Source of the DNA: Impatiens glandulifera
Lineage: Eukaryota; Streptophyta; Magnoliopsida; Ericales; Balsaminaceae
Assembly (NCBI RefSeq): GCF_907164915.1
Contig: NC_061863.1
Location: forward strand, 6,192,340 to 6,256,339
Length of the DNA: 64,000 bases
Direction: 5' to 3'
In this document: in pieces, positions 34,751 to 44,588 of the stretch
How the letters are laid out: each line of letters begins with the position of its first letter
How positions within the stretch are numbered: position 1 is the stretch's first letter
Notes under the pieces: model-generated
The model's input: the letters and a program-made list of their open reading frames with translations, nothing else
The model's database searches: none
What the model was told of the DNA's origin: nothing
Program-made: the position numbers and the translations under genes

Positions 34751-34885
34751 CTTGTCAAACGAGAGAGATTATTTATAAATAATTTAAAAAATTTGTATTT
34801 CGCGATCGAAAGTCCCTCCCCGATGTGACTTCACGTTTCACGAAGTATTTCACGTTTCACGGAGGAAGTCGAAGAGGCGCGCGTT

Positions 34886-35206
34886 TCTGCACACACTATA
34901 CTATTTATAATTATGTTCTACGCAGAACATTTCATTTCTTCACTTCGCGAAACCTCGTCTCTCTCTAGCATCTACTTAACTTCACTACTCCCTGCCTCGA
35001 CGATTCTTCCTTCTTGTCTTCTCATTCCATCATCGTCATCATTAATCAGGTTAGTTTAGTTTTTGGTTTAAACCGTTTAGGGTTTCGCTATGGGTTTAGG
35101 TTTATGTTTATGGTTTCTCTATGGGTTTAGGGTTTTCACTATGGTTTAGGGTTTCGCTATAATATTTGTATTTTTTCTTACATTTTTGTTGTTGTTCCTT
35201 TTGTAG
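34886..35206 (+). promoter_or_regulatory. Putative promoter and 5' UTR intron of the Ulp1-like gene
   Basis: A TATA-like tactatttataat (34890-34903) precedes a pyrimidine-rich leader. An AG/GTTAGT donor at 35049/35050 and an acceptor TTTTGTAG ending at 35206 delimit an intron immediately before the ATG at 35207. The intron contains four or five copies of gtttagggttt/tggtttagg (35073-35155), resembling plant telo-box words. Confidence 0.45.
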
Positions 35207-38200
35207 ATGGCAAAAACCACCGTTATTGAGTTTCTTGGTAAGATTTATTGGAAAAGCATCCTCTGCCTCAAGAAGATAGCTATCAAGTTCGATACAATAG
35301 ATCTTTTAGAGAGGGTTTATACCCAATTCAAATATTTATTCACAGCCCCAGGCTTGCAGTTCTCAGGAATAGTAGTCCAGCATATGTTACTTAGGAGGGT
35401 AAACTCAAACTCTAAGAAGATGACATTCATGGTGAATGGGCAGGAACTTGTATTTGGTATGAAGGAGTATGTCTTGGTTACAAGCCTTAACTTCGACATA
35501 TTTCCTATGGTAAACGAAGAAGAAGATGAATGTCGAGGTTGTCCACCTCTCTTGATGAAATATTTTAAAGGAAATATGACTATACGAATGAACGAGTTTG
35601 AGTCTCGTTTTATGTCATGCACTAACAAGTAAGATGCATGGAAGATGGGGCTGGTATGCCTGATTTTCCAGTACCTATTTGCATTTGACCCAAGAAGGAT
35701 TGTATTTGTCAAAATACTCCACATGGTGGAAGACGAGGAAGCTTTCCTCCGATTTCCATGGGGGAAGGTCACCTTTAGACCCACCCTGAAGGGTCTGAAC
35801 AAGAACATGAAACATCTCAGTTCCTTATATTTTAAGAAGATCTAGGAGAAATCGAGTTTTGATCCTTTTCCTCATTTTGTTTATAACGTTTATGGGTTTG
35901 CACTAGCATTTTAAGTGTGGACATATGAGTTCATCAAAGGCTTTGTCCCTAAATTCGTCAGTAGGAATGAGTTTAATGAGCATTTACGCTCAAGTTGTTA
36001 GTCTATCAATCCTACAGGAAGAACACCTTGCAGGAGATAAAGTTTGTCCTTCAGACTACGGATCTGATTGAGATGGAAGAGTCCTCCATAGAGAAGAGGT
36101 TATACAGTGGGTGAACTTTGAACAAATAGACGAGTCAACTGATGATTTGCTTGAGGGATTTACATATGGGAAGAGATCCAAAGTTGAAGATGAAGATGCA
36201 AATGAAGAACCTAAACCTAAACCTGAAGATACTCTCAAACCTGCCACCAAGAAGGGAAAGTCTAAAGCTACTCTTAAAGAAGCCAACCTGAAGAGAAAGC
36301 TTGCTTATGATGTAGAATATAGTCCCCCCAAAACTGCCAGCATTCTTAGTCCCCTCACTACGACGTCAAGTCCTGCATCACCTCCAGCACCTTCTTTTGA
36401 TGAGATAAAGGAGGAGCTAAAAGAGTTGAGAACAGAGCTGAAGGATGAGCTAAAAGAGCTCAAAGAGGAGCTCAAAGAGCTGAAAATAACCATCAAAAAA
36501 ACTCAAGAAACTCACTATGCTTATATGAAAAAGTTGGTTATTAGTATGTCCAAATAGTTATTAGCCAAATCCAACCAAAAGATGGCCATATTATTAGCCA
36601 AATTAGATCATATGGAGGAGAAGAAGAAGAAGAGGAAGAAAGAGGAAAATGATCAGGTTAGATATCAAAATTTAACCGTTTCGCGAAGTACTTCTCGTTT
36701 TGCGAATTACTTCACGTTTAGCGAAGTACGTCACGAAAAGAGAAGTACTTCACATTTCACGATGAAGGAATGCAACTCACCAGAATGTTTTTCTATTTTG
36801 TAGGAGATGAAGATGAATGAAGGTGAGGAGATGGAGAAAAAGGATGAGGTGGAGGTGAAGGAGAAGAAGCATGTGAAGAAGGGTGGGTGGTGATGAAGGA
36901 AGGTGAAAGTGAGGAGAAGGATGTGAAGGTGGAGGTGAAGGAAGGTGAAGGTGAGGAGAAAGATATGAAGAAGGTGGAGGATGATGAGAGTGTGGAGGAT
37001 CTGAAAGTGGAGGTGAAGGTGGAGGATAAGGAGAGTGTGGAGGATGTAAATGTGGAGGTGAAGGTGGAGGAGAGTGTGGAGAATGTGAAGGTGGAAGAGA
37101 GTATGGAGGATGTGAGGGTGGAGGATGAGGAGAGTGTGGAGGATGTGGATGTGGATGTGGATGTGGATGTGGAGGTGGAGGTGGAGGTGGAGGTGGAGGT
37201 GGAGGTGGAGGTGGAGGTGGAGGTGGAGGTGGAGGTGGAGGTGGAGGTGGAGGTGGAGGTGGAGGTGGAGGTGGAGGTGGAGGTGGAGGTGGAGGTGGAG
37301 GTGGAGGTGGAGGTGGAGGTGGAGGTGGAGGTGGAGGTGGAGGTGGAGGTGGAGGTGGAGGTGGAGGTGGAGGAGGAGGTGGAGGAGCAGGAAGATGAAA
37401 TGGTGCTCAGCGAAATTATGCGACAAAAGATTGAAAAGAAGAAGAAGAAGGATGAAGATGATGATGATTTGAAAGTATACAATACTCCTCATAAAGCAAC
37501 ATTTGGGCGAAATGAGAGGATGAGGAAGCCGAAGATAGATGTCTCGTACACCAATCCTTCGGGAAATTGGGAAAGCCAAATGATCCAATAAGAGTCAATC
37601 CCCTTCAGAATTTTGAAGATGATCTGCTGGATGAAGTACATAAATGGATGAATGATCTAGATACCATAAATGAGAAAAATAATCTCCATACTTGCGAAGC
37701 GGGGAAGGAGGTATTTCATAGAATTCTAACAAGGTTCACATGGTTTCAAGATACGGTAAGTCGTATAATTCATCATTAATGTTATTCTAACAAGGTTCTT
37801 TGCTATATACTGAATGTTTTCTCATTGTGCAGGAAATCGATGCATGATGCCACTTGTTGAGAAAAAAAAGATTGCAACATATCCTAAGACTTATAAGAAA
37901 TATAAAGTAACAATAGGGGACTGCTTACTCGGAGATAAGCTCAAGCGAGAGTACAACATTTGACGTAAAGATCCTAAAATGTATAAAAACGAAGAATTTC
38001 TCGACTATTACTAGGGTGTTGAACATCGATATATGCCTGATTGGTCATCATTAGATGATATATATATGCCTGTGAACATTATTAACAAGCACTAGATACT
38101 CTGCGTTGCTCGTCTACAACAGTGGCGCATCAACGTTTATGACAGCAATTCTTATCTTTTAAGAATCTTTATCCATTCTTGAGACCATTGTGTGAAATAA

Positions 38201-38440
38201 TTCCATATTTACTTGTAAAGACAACCTCTCTTGCTGAGCAATGAAGGTTTTCTAAGATCAACTTGAATCCCATGACATACGAAAGGCTTCCACACCCCAA
38301 AGTAAAAAAATGAAGCTAAGAGAGGGGAAGTCCCCAAAGCAACTCAGAGCGGGGACTATGGTGTCTTCATACTAATGTATATAGAATACTTGACTGCTAA
38401 CCAAGGTGTAGAGAATGTGACCTCAGATGAATTGGATTTT
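35207..38440 (+). pseudogene. DUF1985/Ulp1-like (C48) cysteine peptidase gene carried by the MULE, broken
   Basis: The ATG at 35207 opens a DUF1985 domain (FTAPGLQFSGIVVQHMLLRR, then FMVNGQELVFGMKEYVLVTS), stopped by a TAA at 35630. It continues with AFLRFPWGKVTFRPTLKGLN and FVYNVYGFALAF. A charged linker follows with Lys/Glu coiled coil (36400-36550), an intron at 36657-36803 and a (Val-Glu)n tract. Another intron (37756-37832) precedes the C48 domain, which holds YKKYKVTIGDCLLGDKLKRE, DWSSLDDIYMPVNIINKH with the catalytic His, YDSNS with the Asp, and GDYGVFILMYIEYLTANQG. The family has GDCGVF; the catalytic Cys is Tyr here. Stops also occur in the C48 part (for example after EIDA, REYNI and NKH). 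Active relatives cleave SUMO from proteins. This copy cannot. Confidence 0.8.
37139..37388 (+). repeat. GTGGAG/GTGGAT hexanucleotide minisatellite encoding (Val-Glu/Asp)n
   Basis: About 250 bases of nearly pure 6-bp units: first about five GTGGAT, then roughly 35 GTGGAG. They sit in frame within the open stretch 36887-37591, giving Val-Asp then Val-Glu dipeptides. The opposite strand also stays open in two frames ((His-Leu)n and (Ser-Thr)n), which are artefacts of the repeat. Tracts this pure usually vary in length between individuals. Confidence 0.9.
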
Positions 38441-39367
38441 TGAAGAAAGAAGTTGGCAGTTAGGTTATTCCATCAAATTGAAGAACCATAGTTGTTGTAT
38501 TTTGTAAAGTTGATGTAATGTTAATATTTTGTACTTGTAGTGAATTTGAAGTGAATTTTGGAGAGAACTTGAAGTGTATATTTTGTATTCTAACTTATTT
38601 TATATTCATTACATTGGAATAATTTGTAGTGAATTTAAAGGGACTTCACGTTTCACGAAATACTTCACGAATGGACTTCACATTTCGCGAAGTACTTCAC
38701 GAAGGGACTTTAGGTTTTGCAAAGTACTTCACGAAGGGACTTCACGTTTCGTGAAGGACTTCATTAGATCTAAAACATACCAAGATTCAGACATGAACTT
38801 TACATCTTCAAAATTTTGAAGATGATCTGCTATATGAAGTACATCTTCATTTCGTGTATGCGTAAATGAAACTTCAAGGCTGAATTGCAGTAAGGAAGGA
38901 TACTAAATTGAGTATCCTTCCTTGCCTGAAATTCAGACTTGAATATAACCTTATGTTAAAATTGAAGATAACCTTCAATGTAAATGTTACATCTATTTAT
39001 AAAGAAAAGAAACATAAAAAGAAGTGTAACTTTAACTTCAAAATCCTCCACTTTATACTTTAACTTTTCGTTTGAAGATTAGCGTTTAAGAAATGCACTA
39101 GTTTGAGGTTAATATAGTTTGATCTCTTTAGTATATTCAATTAACAACATAACATAAGATGAGTTATCCCAAACCACCACAATATTAAAAATATAGTACA
39201 CTAGATAAGTTACAATAAATGGTTCAAGCTAAAGACTCATACTGCTGAGATGATGATGCTCTTGTAGTAGATGGTGCAGGCATCACTACTTTGCATGTTG
39301 CCCTATTATGTTCTAATCCATCACATGATTTGCATCGTATTGGGACCTTACGGACCTTACCTTGGGA
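38441..39367. other. Spacer between Ulp1-like gene and transposase in the MULE
   Basis: It holds a short tandem array of cttcacgtttcgcgaagtac-type units (38636-38765). A duplicated piece of the upstream exon (aaattttgaagatgatctgc at 38808 echoes 37608) is also present, as is an AT-rich tail in which the two genes end convergently. No further gene. Confidence 0.5.
38636..38765 (+). repeat. Array of TTCGCGAA-centred units
   Basis: About four diverged units of roughly 33 bases, each containing acttcacgtttcgcgaag or a variant (ttcacgaa, tttgcaaag). The same word recurs at 36680-36760, at 34005-34030, at 34830-34860 and in both TIRs. Confidence 0.65.
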
Positions 39368-41740
39368 TTATTTACGCTTTATTTGTGGTCGCCCTTTCTT
39401 AACCTTAACATGTGGTTTTAGACATACGAGTTGTTTGATAATTTCGGAAACATCCCAATTGTCTTCATCACCAACAGGATAACATGTCTCCGCATATGCA
39501 TTCATCCAAGATTCAGTTGTGTAATATTTGTGAGCAAGGAAAATAGAATGATTAAACAATTTTTTAAATAGATTGAACATGTGAGCTGAATAATACCTTG
39601 AACAAAATTCATAAGAAACCAAAATTCGGTGACGGACAGTAGTCATTGCATGCGTACAAGGAAGACCGGATACTTCAAATACCCTACAAGTGTAGTTCAT
39701 GTCTTTCAAATTGACTTTAAAATGGGACTCATTGTCATGCACATAAAACTTGAATCGGTTAAGCGAGGATACGTTATAGAATATGACCTTCTCGAATTTC
39801 TCGCGTAATAACTTTTCATAAGTTAGAGATAAAAGTTCTTGGTGGTTAGACGCTTTTTCTCTTCTATCATTAAACCAATGTTGTATTGTGAATCTTAAAT
39901 ACTCAGCCATTGTTGAAATGGAATACTTTATGGCTTCCCTTCTATGACTAATAAAACTCTCATCATAATTTTTGTGAGTTGATTATATCGCTTACCGGGG
40001 AAAAATGTTGTACTCCATCTTTGGAACCCAATTTCTTCCAAATAGACAGCAATTCTTTGATAACCCTAATCTTGTCAAAAAATCGATTAAAGTTGGAGAT
40101 TGTACGCGCACGAGAAGACAAATCAAACTTCAGATGACATTTATAAATTTTGAATTTGGCCATAATATTCATCTTTATGTGATATGTGCACGCACCGTGG
40201 TCTGCTTCTAGAAAAACAACACACAAGGCATTGGCGATGCTTGGATGTCTATCGGATACGAAGACGAGATCATAAACTAATCTAATTTCTTCTCTCAATT
40301 TTTGCATGAAATAAGTCCAGGAGTTATTATTCTCTGAATCAACAATGCCGAACGCGACATGATATAGTTGCTCATTCGCATCCAATGCAATAGCCACCAA
40401 TAGTTGACCTCCCACCTTGTGTTTAAGAAAACGGGCATTAACGCACAATACAGGACGATAAAAGGCTTTGAAACCCCTAATTGAGAGGCCTAGGGACATG
40501 AACATATATCTGAAGTGGTCAAGCTCGTTTGTCTGAATGTCTATTGTGGTACCCGGATTATTCTTCTCCAACATGTAAAGGTATGATGACAATTTCTCTT
40601 AGGAATCCTCTAATGTTCCTTGCATTGCCATTAAAGCCCTTTCCCTTGCCCTCCAAGCCTTATTATAAGTCAAATATATCTCATAAGTTTTCTGCATATC
40701 TTCAATTATTTTCTTAGGAAAGTGTTCATGGTGATGGTCCATGTACTTACTCTTTATGCACATGTTTGCATTTTTTTCTCTAGCCTTGACAAAACTGAGC
40801 ATGAGTGATGTTGGTCGAATTTTCGAATCTTAAACATCTCAGATAATTTACCTTTCACAGCACGCAATCTCCACTTGTATGTCTCATCCAAACATTTCAC
40901 ATACCAAAGATGTTTTCTTGACTTCTCCACTTTGAATTCAAAATGATTAGTCATCGCATATTTATATAACCTCAGTTGAAGTTCTTTTTTATTATCAAAC
41001 AATGCATCGACTTCCAATACGGTTTCACTACTTAAAGCTGTCGCAAATGAGGGGTTTGTCGGTGATGTGTCTGTTGGGTCTATCGATGGTGTAGTCATTG
41101 ATGCTTTTATTGCACTAGATGATGTACTCATTGATGCTCTTCTTGCACTAGATAGTGTACTCATTGATGCTCTTCTTGCACTAGATGGTGTACCCATTGA
41201 TGCTCTTACACTAGATGGTATATCTATTGATGCTTTTGCACTAGATGACGTAGGTATTGATGTTCGATGAGGCGTGAGTGCAGTTGCTAGTGCGACACTA
41301 GTAGTAGCATGCAAGTCCTGAGTAAGTATCCCATAATGAGGCAAAGAGTTTTCTCCTGCTTCATTTTGACTTTCAAAGACATCCGAGGGTACAACTCTTA
41401 GTAGACTTTTTTGAGTAATTGATGGTGGTAGTATATTATCTTGAGTTGGGTATATAAGTAGTGGTATCTTTTCTTGAATAAGTGGTGACTTCTCTACTGT
41501 AGAGACACATAATGGTGACACAATGCGACCCAAAATCAACCATGATAAATATGTGCTCACATCCTCATCTTGACCAATAACAACATGGGGAAGATTTGTG
41601 ATACGCGGAACATCATACTTGACTTGAAGCACTAAATCATATGTACATTTTTGCACGTTAAGTGTATCATAAAGGATATCAACTAATTCGACAAACGTAG
41701 TATTTTGGGGGTAAATCCAAAGTTTTAATTGAAGTTGCAT
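39368..41740 (-). pseudogene. MULE transposase, broken by frameshifts and a stop
   Basis: The start at 41740 opens 328 codons: an N-terminal region (MQLQLKLWIYPQNTTFVELV), a Ser/Thr/Ala repeat (RASMSTPSSARRASMSTLSS-like, 41080-41280) and a MuDR-type DNA-binding domain (FEFKVEKSRKHLWYVKC, TYKWRLRAVKG). A frameshift near 40760 leads to 40802-40599, then a stop before SSYLYMLEKNNPGT. The DDE transposase domain occupies 40592-39963 (FLKHKVGGQLLVAIALDANE, VFVSDRHPSI, DHGACTYHIKMNI); its first catalytic Asp (normally in Asp-Gly-Thr) reads Asn-Ala-Arg. Sequence is disrupted around 39963-39911. The last piece, 39910-39368, has the SWIM zinc finger (CRVFEVSGLPCTH) and a basic tail. The family enzyme binds the TIRs and excises or inserts the element in the nucleus. 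Confidence 0.85.
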
Positions 41741-41867
41741 GAAAATACATTATACCATCAACAACAAATTTCCTCCCTCCATTATAGAAAACGAATACTT
41801 CAGTTGCAATAGAAAACATGAATGGATAAATAATACTATTTAAGTCATGTAATTATTCATTAAATGC

Positions 41868-42000
41868 GAGAAGGGAATGGCACTTTGCGAAACGGGAAGG
41901 GCCCTTTACGAAACGGGAAGGGCCCTTCGTGAAACGGGAAGAGACCTTCACGAAACAAGAAGGGACCTTCGCGAAACGAAAAGCCCCATCTGAAACAAAA
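41868..42000. repeat. Tandem TTCGCGAAACGGGAAGGG-type units near the right MULE end
   Basis: About five units of 24-25 bases (cgaaacgggaagggccctt and variants) lie upstream of the transposase start. They carry the same ttcgcgaaac core as the TIRs and the 38636 array. Their placement near the end resembles subterminal binding-site arrays; that role is inference. Confidence 0.65.
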
Positions 42001-42117
42001 CCGAATCAAAGTATCATGGTGGTGGTGATTAAGAACCGAATCAGAATCAGAACCGAAGGGATGTCTCATTCATTTAAATAAACAATAAAAACAACAAACG
42101 TACCAGTTGCCACAGTG

Positions 42118-42165
42118 CTCGTGCTCGTTGTGCTCGTTGTGCTCGTTGTGCTCGTTGTGCTCATT
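42118..42165. repeat. 9-bp tandem repeat
   Basis: Five units of ctcgttgtg (first and last diverged) lie within the right part of the MULE, in the region expected to be the transposase leader. It appears only as a simple repeat. Confidence 0.75.
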
Positions 42166-42317
42166 GTGGTGTCCGTCGAAGATCGTTGTCGTGGCCGCCG
42201 TGGCTGCCGTCGATGACCGTCATTTAGGGTTAGAGAGAAGGAGGAGAAGAGAAATGAAAAAAAATGCCGAAGTTATATTAAATAGTAAGGGTATTTTAGA
42301 TTTTTCACACTTTTTCA

Positions 42318-42454
42318 CTTCGCGAAACATGAAGGCCGGTCGCATTTCATGTTGAGGATATTTTCATTAAAAATAAATAAAGTGGTCACCAGCAAAATAT
42401 AATTTATGCGCTGACCAATTAAGGCCATCTTTAACGTCATTTTATCAAATTTAC
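42318..42454 (-). repeat. Right terminal inverted repeat of the MULE
   Basis: The inverted partner of 33545-33693. Its outermost inward-reading sequence is GTAAATTTGATAAAATGAC. The 9-bp flank CTTTAGCAC follows directly at 42455-42463. Confidence 0.75.
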
Positions 42455-42463
42455 CTTTAGCAC

Positions 42464-44588
42464 TACCATCGAAAAAAAACTAATTTTATATTTTTAGTAA
42501 TACAATTATGTTTTAATTTTTATTTTATTTTATTATTATATATATATTTATTTATTGAATTAAGAAAATTAACAGGATAAATTACAGCGACATCATCTTT
42601 TATTCCCAATTAAAATACTTTAAATCAGAATTTGACTTTTAGTCTTTTATATATAAGAATAAAAGTGTAATTTAGGTTCTTATTCTAAGTTGGAGCTAAT
42701 TAAAGAACTCAAACCTATCTAGGAAAATATATATATTAAAAAACATTAAAAAAAACATTGTCATTGACATAGTATAGTCCCATCAAATGATGCCTTTTTC
42801 TGCACCTAACTCCAAAAAGTGTAAAAAGTAGGACCATTAATTAATAATGCATTTCAAACACACCCACACCTTCCCTCTTTGACTCTCTCTACCATTCTCT
42901 TTCCTTCCTCATTTATTATTACAAGTCTACTCCATTTCAAAAACAAACAAAATTAACTTTGGCCTTTTTTATCTTTGTTATTTTTAAATAATTTATCCAA
43001 ATCAATTTTTTAATTAATCACTTCTCAAAAATTAAATCACTCATTTCATTAACCAAAATACTAAAATACCCTCTATTTTAAATTATATTTTTTATTTTAT
43101 TCATATATATCAATACCATTTATGTCTTTTTACCAAAAATAATCATCACTTTCTCAAAATCATCACCAATCATTACCTTTTTCCCTCTCTAGGGTTTTTT
43201 CAAAAACCCCAATCCGAACAAAGCCTTTGGTTCGGTGTTTTTAATAAAAAAACTAAACTTAATTAGAAAAATTCTTAAAAAAAATATATTTGAAACAATA
43301 CTTGAAAAGTTAAGGTGTGTAAGTTTCTTTTATAAAAAAATCATTATAATTATCAAATTATTTAAGTAGGAGAAAGAATTGGAGGGAGATACAATTTGAT
43401 TGATAGAAAAAATAAAATAATTTCTATCTGTTTTATATTTTTTTACAATTTTTTTTTAAACTAATGAGAAAATTTCATATTATAACATTTTTTTCCTCCT
43501 TATCATCCTCTTAAAATATTAAACTATTCTTATTTTACTTTTATTTAAATTAAATTTTAAGTATACAAAATATATTTTAATAATTTAGTAAACAAAAGAT
43601 CGATAACTCATTTTCCTATATCACTGAATATTTAATAAAAATAAAAAAAAATTACAAAATTAAAATAAGCATAAAAGTACAGTTCTCTCCCTTTAATACA
43701 ATCTTTTAAATAAAAACAAAACTTAAGGATATAATAATTTTCTTGGTCGGAGTGTATTTTATTGATAAATGGTTTAATTTTTTATTAATTTTAAGAAATA
43801 TTCACTTTTAAATATTCTTTTTAAAGATTGATTGACATAATTTACTCATAATTAATATCATCCAAAATAAAATTATATTCTTAAATAAAAAATTAATCAA
43901 TTTATTAAATAAAGAAAATTTTAAATATTGAATCTTACATTAAACAAAAATTATTATTATTATATATATATATTTAAAAATCACGAAATTAGCACGTTAA
44001 ATCATCATCACTGTTAATGACAATTATAATTCGTCTCACGATCCTGATTTTACAATTTTTCTTCCGTTCCGTTGGATCAATAATTGACGGTGATGAGACT
44101 AAGTAATATGTATCCATCAAATATTAATAAATATAATTAAATATATAATATTATTATTTATTTATATATTCTACCTATTTCTATCAAAATTTTAATTTTA
44201 TTTTTTATAATATTATAAAATTTTAATAAATTACGATAAATATTATATAAAAAAAGTTATTTTATAATAAAAAAGTTACTTTTACATAACATGATATATA
44301 TCGGGTCTCATAATATTTTTCGAAACCAAAATTATTATATGAAAATAAATATTTTAATAGTGATAAAAATCAATTGATTAATTAAAATTTATTGTAAATA
44401 AATATTTAATATTATTTAAATTATTAATTAAAATATATTTTTTTAATATTTAGAAAAATGATATTCAAACAAGGTATTTGTCCGAATGAGTACATCTGTC
44501 ATCACACTTCAAAATTGAACATCTTATTGAAAGGGCTTAGGGGAAAAAAGGTTTCTCATTTATCCCTTTAACAAAACAAAATTCTCCA
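42464..44588 (+). promoter_or_regulatory. Upstream region of the AHL gene, AT-rich
   Basis: AT-rich with no coding sequence seen. A pyrimidine-rich block (cttccctctttgactctctc, 42871-42890) and one at 43175-43200 lie far upstream. The 60 bases before the ATG (ttatccctttaacaaaacaa, then aattctcca) look like a 5' leader. No TATA box can be assigned with confidence. Confidence 0.4.

Larger units (their letters stand above)
33545..42454. mobile_element. Mutator-like element (MULE) carrying a Ulp1-like gene, KAONASHI-type arrangement
   Basis: The two ends are imperfect inverted repeats of about 140 bases. The left end starts GTAAATTTGACGAGATGAC and the right end, read inward, GTAAATTTGATAAAATGAC. 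They stay alignable through ccttaattg, the ggtgatcattttatttattt block and the ttcgcgaag word. The flanks are CTTCAGCAC (33536-33544) and CTTTAGCAC (42455-42463), a 9-bp duplication with one mismatch, as expected for Mutator. Inside are a minus-strand MULE transposase remnant and a plus-strand DUF1985/Ulp1 gene remnant. Plant MULEs carrying Ulp1-like genes (KAONASHI in Arabidopsis, similar ones in melon) are known. Both genes are broken, so movement would need a helper. Confidence 0.85.

Noticed and set aside
37125..37472. Trp-Arg repeat frame
   Set aside because: Third frame of the same minisatellite; artefact.
36731..37588. Antisense frame of 285 codons with a (His-Leu)n tract, and a second with (Ser-Thr)n
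   Set aside because: Both are read-through of the hexanucleotide minisatellite on the opposite strand of the Ulp1-like gene; no start context, splice or homology supports them.
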